DNA from: an uncultured Candidatus Binatia bacterium
GTDB lineage: Bacteria; Desulfobacterota; Binatia; UBA9968; JAJDTQ01
NCBI GenBank assembly: GCA_958295985.1
Contig: CATQHV010000001.1
Span: forward strand, 61,655 to 125,654
Reading direction: 5' to 3'
Length of the DNA: 64,000 bases
This document shows positions 61,101 to 64,000 of this stretch, one piece after another; within the stretch, counting starts at the first letter, position 1; each line of letters begins with the position of its first letter. The position numbers and the translations under genes were made by a program. The notes beneath the pieces are model-generated. The model saw only the letters and a list, made by a program, of their open reading frames with translations, ran no database searches and was not told the DNA's origin.

Positions 61101-64000
61101 TCGGCGAGAACGTCACCGGCTTCGAGGCCGCCGACATCACGCTGGGCGGAGTCACCGCCGTGGGCGGCGTGCTCAACCTAAAGGCGGTCGACGACGGCAC
61201 GGGCGCCAACTATACCTTTGATGTGATGCCCTCCGCTTCGGGAACCGTCACAGTCGACATCGGCGCCGCCGCGGTCCGGGACATCACCGGCAACGACAAC
61301 ACCGCGGCCCCGCAGTTCTCGATAGAGTACAACAGCACCCGCCCCCACCCGGTCATCACGGCGGTGCGGCCCGGCCCCACCAACATATCCCCGGTAAGCT
61401 TCAACGTGACATTCAGCGACGGCGTCACCGGGTTCGCCGCGGCCGACATCACGCTGTCCGGTGCCGCCACCGCGGGCGTCACCGTGACCGGCTTTGCGAC
61501 CATCAACGCCACCGACTACTCGTTCGATGTCGTGCCCTCCGCCGCCGCCGGCAACGTCACCGTGGATATAGCCGCCGGCGTGGCGCAGAACACCCGCGGC
61601 GTAGACAACACCGAGGCAGACCGGCTCACCGTACGGTTCGACAACGTCGCCCCGGTCCCGGCGATAACGGGCGTGCAGACAGGCTCGGGCGGCGTGTCCG
61701 TACTCAACTTTACGGTCGCATTCGGCGAGAACGTCACCGGCTTTGATGCCGCGGACATCACGCTGGGCGGCATCCCGGTCCCCGGCGGCGTGGTGGGCCC
61801 GGTCCTGATCCGGGACACCGGCGGCGAAAACTATACGTTCGCGGTAGCCCCGGCCGCCACCGGGACCGTCACCGTCGACATCGCGGCCGGCACGGTCCGG
61901 GACATCGCCGGCAACGACAACGAGGCGGCCCCCCGGTTCTCGATAGGATACGACGCCTCCCGCCCCTACGTCAACATAACCTCCGCGCAGGCCAGCCCGA
62001 CCAACTCCTCCACCGTCAGCTTCAACGTGACATTCGGCCGGAACGTCACCGGGTTCGAGGCTACGGACATCACGCTGGACGGCACGGCCTCCCACGGCGG
62101 CGTGGAGAACTTTAAACAGATCAACGCCACCGACTACTCGTTCGACGTGGTACCCACCGACGACGGCACCATCCTGGTGGACGTCGCCGCCGGCGCGGCC
62201 GAGACCCGGCTGGGTGCCACCAACACGGCGGCCGACCGGCTCACGATTGTATCGGACAGGACCGCCCCGGCCCCCGAGATCACCGGCAGGCAGACAGGCT
62301 CGGGCGGCGTGTCCGTGCTCAACTTTACGGTCGCATTCGGCGAGAACGTCACCGGCTTTGATGCCGCGGACATCACGCTGGGCGGCATCCCGGTCCCCGG
62401 CGGCGTGGTGGGCCCGGTCCTGATCCGGGACACCGGCGGCGAAAACTATACGTTCGCGGTAGCCCCGGCCGCCACCGGGACCGTCACCGTCGACATCGCG
62501 GCCGGCACGGTCCGGGACATCGCCGGCAACGACAACGAGGCGGCCCCCCGGTTCTCGATAGGATACGACGCCTCCCGCCCCTACGTCAACATAACCTCCG
62601 CGCAGGCCAGCCCGACCAACTCCGCCACCGTCAACTTCAACGTGACATTCGGCCGGAACGTCACCGGGTTCGAGGCTACGGACATCACGCTGGACGGCAC
62701 GGCCTCCCACGGCGGCGTCGAGAACTTTAAACAGATCAACGCCACCGACTACTCGTTCGACGTGGTACCCACCGGCGACGGCACCATCCTGGTGGACGTC
62801 GCCGCCGGCGCGGCCGAGACCCGGCTGGGCACCACCAATACCGCGGCCGACCGGCTCACGATTGTATCGGACAGGACCGCCCCGGCCCCCGAGATCACCG
62901 GCAGGCAGGCCGGCTCGGGCGACGGCGCCTCCGTGCTCAACTTTACGGTCGCATTCGGCGAGAACGTCACCGGCTTTGATGCCGCGGACATCACGCTGGG
63001 CGGCATCCCGGTCCACGGCGGCGTGGAAAACCTGGCCCTCATCAAGGACACCGGCGGCGAAAACTATACGTTCGCGGTAGCCCCGGCCGCCACCGGGACC
63101 GTCACCGTCGACATCGCGGCCGGCACGGTCCGGGACATCGCCGGCAACGACAACGAGGCGGCCCCCCGGTTCTCGATAGGATACGACGCCTCCCGCCCCT
63201 ACGTCAACATAACCTCCGCGCAGGCCAGCCCGACCAACTCCTCCACCGTCAGCTTCAACGTGACATTCGGCCAGCCCGTCACCGGGTTCGAGGCTACGGA
63301 CATCACGCTGGACGGCACGGCCTCCCACGGCGGCGTGGAGAACTTTAAACAGATCAACGCCACCGACTACTCGTTCGACGTGGTACCCACCGACGACGGC
63401 ACCATCCTGGTGGACGTCGCCGCCGGCGCGGCCGAGACCCGGCTGGGCACCACCAATACCGCGGCCGACCGGCTCACGATTGTATCGGACAGGACCGCCC
63501 CGGCCCCCGAGATCACCGGCAGGCAGGCCGGCTCGGGCGGCGCCTCCGTGCTCAACTTTACGGTCGCATTCGGCGAGAACGTCACCGGCTTTGATGCCGC
63601 GGACATCACGCTGGGCGGCATCCCGGTCCCCGGCGGCGTGGTGGGCCCGGTCCTGATCCGGGACACCGGCGGCGAAAACTATACGTTCGCGGTAGCCCCG
63701 GCCGCCACCGGGACCGTCACCGTCGACATCGCGGCCGGCACGGTCCGGGACATCGCCGGCAACGACAACGAGGCGGCCCCCCGGTTCTCGATAGGATACG
63801 ACGCCTCCCGCCCCTACGTCAACATAACCTCCGCGCAGGCCAGCCCGACCAACTCCTCCACCGTCAGCTTCAACGTGACATTCGGCCAGCCCGTCACCGG
63901 GTTCGAGGCTACGGACATCACGCTGGACGGCACGGCCTCCCACGGCGGCGTGGAGAACTTTAAACAGATCAACGCCACCGACTACTCGTTCGACGTGGTA
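49193..64000 (+). CDS. Second giant NHL-propeller/Ig-like surface protein, 5' part (runs off right edge)
   Basis: One frame is open from a TGA at 49133 to the last base: at least 4936 codons. The first TTG (49193) opens a hydrophobic signal sequence LLFLAILILSVVPLAAG followed by two cysteines that may form a lipobox. An upstream in-frame stretch from an ATT codon at 49163 (SRLLESRYR) would supply the missing basic n-region, so the true start may be non-standard. Then follow five NHL beta-propellers of about six blades (around 49.5-50.2, 50.8-51.6, 53.2-53.9, 56.7-57.4 and 58.3-59.05 kb) separated by runs of Ig-like modules, ending in at least 16 Ig-like modules from 59.2 kb. Secretion and a surface adhesive role are inferred. 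It resembles the protein at the left edge in module types. Confidence 0.93.
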   Translation, partial: MLFLAILILSVVPLAAGCCDAVPLPPAPAYADSRPLTAEISTNATSPTFLHTIHFNLTFNKPVNASTLDVSDISATSGTVQNLRTEIYHNGSFGSRGTGGSQFNTLHGIAVDGSTGNVYVPDSGHDRVMVFDSAGGHIRTVTNSTFQSPQAVALDGSGNLYVSDQWGNHVLVFDSAGSYVRTVADSFSSPNGIAVDGSGNLYVADSFGDRVAVFDSDGDLVRSIANTRDHYPVGVALDGSTGNIYVAYLFGNRVAVYDSAGGHIEDIGPLNRPYGVAVDPASGNLYVSLRNDNRVAVYDSTLDHVTDIANSFNQPHGVAVDPSSGTIYVVDKYNHRIHAFDTAYPFEVEGAASGSDLAVSMLAGRVYDAAGNANEASDPEVLRIDRSDPVPTVTSTLSSPTTAATIDFQVEWSKPVDGFTAGDIRVLGTATHGGVAAFAGSGASYTFNVSPTAYGTLLIHIAAGAAQDRAGNANEAEARFPMTYSDVRPVPLVPAITTAQPDPTNLQAVPFNLTFSGPVNATTLATADISATSGTVRDLRTILYHNASLGGFGTGAGQLNWPFDVAVDGRSGTVYVADVSNNRVQVFDRTGQHAASITEGLRFPRGIAVDGSTGNVYVADTGGSTKRILVFDSGRNHLRTITDPSLAEPVDVAVYPVSGETYVVDSGSGNNHVAVFNSTGGRTGTITGPFTDPTGVAVDVTTGDVYVADPGRDHIAVFNGTWHRTGTITDSFDSPDYVDIDPASGLLYVSDRVDRRIAVFNSTWDNIANITNAAGLLNRPHAVAVDDTTGAIHVVDRHQSFVRVFGTAYGFEVAGPDDGRILNVSLPADRVQDTAGNTNVASGFARIEIDRTAPVPAITAVQPDPTNVSPINFHVNFSKPVTGFDATDISLSSDTVHGGVANFEAGDATGANYTFDVAPTVNGTILVGIATGVAMDVAGNSNTATEFSIVYDISKPVPTITSVQTGPTNADTINFQVDWDKPVTGFGLADIAVSGNATTAGGGGGATNLAGAGDRYTFDVVPVANGTVHIDIAADVAQSSLGNNNIAAARYSIVYDGMPPVPVIASVQSSPTNSTVINFNVTFGEPVRGFGLADIAVSGNATAAGGGGGATNLAGAGAVYTFDVVPVANGTVHVDIAADAARDEAGNDSAAAARYSIIYDVSPPVPRITAVQSSPTDSATINLRVAWGENVTGFEPGDIALSGAPAPRGGVTSLAGGPANYTFDVVPAADGVLLVDITAGAVRDEAGNTNVAPARFSITYWSSPPAPLIPALTTVRSEATNLQTVPFNLTFSKPINEATLAASDINATSGIVRNMHLIWHHNGSFAARGSGDGQLTRPIGADLDSSGRIYVGDGGNRRVAIFDPGREHVAHIDGRFGGSIDVAVDGSSGNIYVADTFGNRVEVFGPSLNSIDNITDSLRRPNGVAVDDSTGNIYVSDRDNDRIRVYGPDLIRIADIENSFGVPNGVDVDASGNIYVPDSANGNVQIFDSSRTYVATISDPVTFPYAVDADASGNIYVADAGRHRVAVFDSTLQHVADIDRSLNQPTGVVINASSGEIYVAEYGNNRISVFDPAYAFEVADPSDLQTLEASLPAGSVQDLVGGANEASDPAGIRIDRTAPVPRITSVQPNPTGASTINLRVDWSENVTGFEPADIALSGIATVGGVTSFAGGPANYTFDVVPAAHGAIRVDIAAGAARDTVGNANTATARYSITYDGSRPDPVITSTQTSPTNADTINFQVDFGESVTGFDAADIAVSGNATDTTTGATNLAGGPIRYTFDVVPVANGTVHVDIAADAARNELGNGNTAAVRRSIVYDAAPPVPVITSTQPNPTGGTVINFRVAFGESVTGFERTDITLSGIATAGGVTALAGGPANYTFDVVPAADGAIRVDIAAGAARDEAGNDSAAADRFTTVYDGSRPDLVITSVQTGPTNSSVINFNVTFSEPVTGFDTADIAVSGNATDTTTGATNLAGAGDRYTFDVVPVANGTVHVDIAADAARNELGNGNTAAVRRSIVYDGMPPDPVITSVQTSPTNAATVNFRVDFGESVTGFDAADIAVSGNATAADAGATNLAGGPVRYTFDVSPTTNGTIHVDIAAGAARDTAGNANTAATRYSIAYDGSRPSPFVTSTQSSPTNADTINFQVNFGESVTGFDAADIAVSGNATAGGGGGVTNLAGGPIIYTFDVVPVANGTVHIDIAADVAQNGRGNNNIAAARYSIVYDGMPPVPVIASVQSSPTNSTVINFNVTFGEPVRGFGLADIAVSGNATAAGAGATNLAGAGAVYTFDVVPAANGTVHVDIAADAARDEAGNDSAAAARYSIIYDASPPVPRITAVQSSPTDSATINLRVAWGENVTGFEPGDIALSGAPAPRGGVTSLAGGPANYTFDVVPAADGVLLVDIAAGAVRDEAGNDGAAAARFSITYWSSPPSTLIPALTTVRSEATNLQTVPFNLTFNKPINEATLAAPDIDATSGIVRNMHLIWHHNGSFGTRGSGDGQLTRPIGADLDSSGRIYVGDGGNRRVAIFDPGWGHVAHIDGRFGGSIDVAVDGSSGNIYVADTFGNRVEVFGPSLNSIDNITDSLSRPNGVAVDDSTGNIYVSDRDNDRIRVYGPDRIRIADIENSFGVPNGVDVDASGNIYVPDSANGNVQIFDSSRTYVATISDPVTFPYAVDADASGNIYVADAGRHRVAVFDSTLRHVADIDRSLSQPTGVVINASSGHMYVTEYGDHHVSVFRPAYAFDVEDPANLRTLNVSLPAGRVQDLVGGANEASGPAGIRIDRDAPVPRITSVQPNPTGASTINLRVDWSENVTGFEPADIALSGIATVGGVTSFAGGPANYTFDVVPTAEGAILVDIAAGAARDTADNANTATARYSITYDTTRPDLAITSAQTSPTSAPVINFNVTFSEPVTGFDAADIALSGTASLRGGVINFTGAGAVYTFNVLPVTNGTVLVDIAAGAALNGAGNPSEIPDRFSITYVRPPLTSTVAAMQPGPSNLQAVPFTVAFNRAINASTLVTSDISVTSGTVQNLRLILQPNGSFGGHGSDVGRFDGPESVAVDGLGNLYVADAGNDRVSVFGPARNHVTDIGDSLDHPSGVAVDGLDNLYVANRDGDRVDVFDPAHENTASITDPFDTPYGVAVDGPGNLYVSDSDADTVSVFDPAALRHTTDIAGDFRIPLGLAADPLSGNLYVADAGRDRVAVFGPDRGRITDIGGLSYPSGVAVNPLSGNLYVADAGRDRVAVFGPDHASIFNTTGDFDSPVGVAVDLTSGTVYVADNSTDRIRVFGIAYAFDVADPADLQILNVSLPAGGVLDAVGGENTESNRISVGIDRTAPVPAITSAQPDPTNAATITFRVNFTEPVTGFGQADISLSGNATDTYTRATSFAGAGDRYTFDVVPAANGTVHVDIAAGAARDAAGNPSGEAPQFSIVHDTERPTPVITAAQTSPTHARAINFTVAFGENVTGFEPADITLSGTATTGGVANLAPVPSSGGANYTFDAVHVADGTVLVDIAADVLRDEAGNGNEAAARFSITYDTRLPAPVTTSSLTGPTNASAIDFQVTFQHDVTGFTGADITLSGTADHGGVANFAGSGTAYSFDVHLTDSGTLHVDIDSGAAQNIFGNGNPAADRFTIVYDNIPPVPVINSTKPEHTNLSPIDFRVDWGENVTGFTAADITVSGSASHGGITGFGPADDTGANYTFEVSPTTNGTVRIDIPAYAARDAAGNPNTSPADRFSITYDTSRPVPSVTATQTGPTNSSTINFQVDWDRSVTGFEEADVSVTGNATFPADRITGFRGSGTLYNFEVHTTGDGTVTVDIPEGAAESRARNPSVPADRFSIVYDGTPPEPVINSTKHDRTNLSPIDFRVDWGERVTGFAAGDITLGGTAAPGGVDNFAKIDGGANYTFDVTPGMDGTVLVDVAANAATDHAGNNNTATDRFSIEYDGSPPTPRIGGEQSGLAVNLTVGFGENVTGFEAADITLGGVTAVGGVLNLKAVDDGTGANYTFDVMPSASGTVTVDIGAAAVRDITGNDNTAAPQFSIEYNSTRPHPVITAVRPGPTNISPVSFNVTFSDGVTGFAAADITLSGAATAGVTVTGFATINATDYSFDVVPSAAAGNVTVDIAAGVAQNTRGVDNTEADRLTVRFDNVAPVPAITGVQTGSGGVSVLNFTVAFGENVTGFDAADITLGGIPVPGGVVGPVLIRDTGGENYTFAVAPAATGTVTVDIAAGTVRDIAGNDNEAAPRFSIGYDASRPYVNITSAQASPTNSSTVSFNVTFGRNVTGFEATDITLDGTASHGGVENFKQINATDYSFDVVPTDDGTILVDVAAGAAETRLGATNTAADRLTIVSDRTAPAPEITGRQTGSGGVSVLNFTVAFGENVTGFDAADITLGGIPVPGGVVGPVLIRDTGGENYTFAVAPAATGTVTVDIAAGTVRDIAGNDNEAAPRFSIGYDASRPYVNITSAQASPTNSATVNFNVTFGRNVTGFEATDITLDGTASHGGVENFKQINATDYSFDVVPTGDGTILVDVAAGAAETRLGTTNTAADRLTIVSDRTAPAPEITGRQAGSGDGASVLNFTVAFGENVTGFDAADITLGGIPVHGGVENLALIKDTGGENYTFAVAPAATGTVTVDIAAGTVRDIAGNDNEAAPRFSIGYDASRPYVNITSAQASPTNSSTVSFNVTFGQPVTGFEATDITLDGTASHGGVENFKQINATDYSFDVVPTDDGTILVDVAAGAAETRLGTTNTAADRLTIVSDRTAPAPEITGRQAGSGGASVLNFTVAFGENVTGFDAADITLGGIPVPGGVVGPVLIRDTGGENYTFAVAPAATGTVTVDIAAGTVRDIAGNDNEAAPRFSIGYDASRPYVNITSAQASPTNSSTVSFNVTFGQPVTGFEATDITLDGTASHGGVENFKQINATDYSFDVV
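52245..54330 (+). repeat. Segmental duplication inside giant gene, copy 1
   Basis: About 2.1 kb (two Ig-like modules, one propeller and the following modules) is repeated at 55750-57830 with high identity and an offset of about 3.5 kb; the only size difference noticed is 6 bases in a GGC-rich codon run. Confidence 0.85.
55750..57830 (+). repeat. Segmental duplication inside giant gene, copy 2
   Basis: Second copy of the 52.2-54.3 kb block. Differences are mostly single substitutions within blades (for example GGAACATATACGTG blocks are unchanged). Confidence 0.85.
61655..64000 (+). repeat. Near-identical 615-bp tandem repeats (two Ig-like modules each)
   Basis: Four copies start near 61.67, 62.28, 62.90 and 63.51 kb at intervals of 615, 618 and 615 bases; the last is cut by the window edge. 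Each encodes two Ig-like modules, one beginning GVSVLNFTVAFGENVTGFDA-like and one with SFNVTFGRNVTGFEATD-like sequence. Copies are nearly identical at DNA level. Confidence 0.92.

Noticed and set aside
61178..63943. 921-codon open frame on the minus strand
   Set aside because: A mirror of the 615-bp tandem repeats; length is explained by lack of stops in GC-rich repeated DNA.

Overview
The window reads as high-GC chromosomal DNA of an archaeon, most likely an ammonia-oxidising thaumarchaeote (Nitrososphaerota) close to Cenarchaeum-like sponge symbionts. The evidence is a set of archaeal information genes (aIF5A, aIF1A, TFB, Gar1, SRP19, S8e), an intron-containing tRNA-Tyr, archaeal ScpA/ScpB, a PEFG-CTERM surface protein, the siroheme-type heme pathway, and TATA boxes about 25 bases before many start codons, which implies leaderless transcripts. 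The species assignment is inference; no marker rRNA is present.

Layout. Position 1-8685 is the 3' part of a giant surface protein made of NHL beta-propellers and Ig-like modules, ending in Gly-rich, Pro-rich and CFI-box segments. Position 9.1-10.2 kb holds aIF5A and a hypothetical gene. Position 10.2-16.04 kb is a mobile-element zone: two decayed IS66-like transposases in opposite orientation flank an AT-rich pair (membrane protein plus YwgA-like protein), followed by a PEFG-CTERM protein and an IS5-like element. Position 16.4-22.5 kb carries tRNA-Tyr, aIF1A, a Cys-cluster protein, an alcohol dehydrogenase, scpA-scpB, small hypotheticals and a TPR protein. An intact IS66-family element (34-bp inverted ends, 8-bp target duplication) sits at 23021-25214, directly before the promoter of rps8e-srp19, which is followed by gar1-tfb. 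At 28.1-29.1 kb a YwgA-like gene converges on a PIN-domain gene. Position 29.8-43.1 kb is a metabolic block: sufC, a chlorite-dismutase-family protein, aldo/keto reductase, a fused siroheme-decarboxylase-like protein, then an AT-rich island, a TPR protein, precorrin-2 dehydrogenase, hemA, hemB, small genes and a Dps-like ferritin. Position 43.1-46.3 kb is another decay zone (frameshifted hypothetical, DUF3800 and IS630-type genes). purN, a cupin and an ABM-domain gene follow. From about 49.16 kb to the right edge there is one uninterrupted reading frame of at least 4936 codons, a second giant propeller/Ig-like surface protein.

How it fits together. The heme genes suggest tetrapyrrole synthesis through siroheme. 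The giant proteins, the PEFG-CTERM protein and the membrane proteins suggest a heavily elaborated cell surface. The accessory DNA includes three families of short inverted-repeat elements, two of them present in two copies. The most interesting unexplained patterns are two YwgA-like genes that each overlap an unrelated gene tail to tail, beta-propellers that appear to be nested inside Ig-like modules, and near-identical 615-bp tandem repeats at the end of the window.
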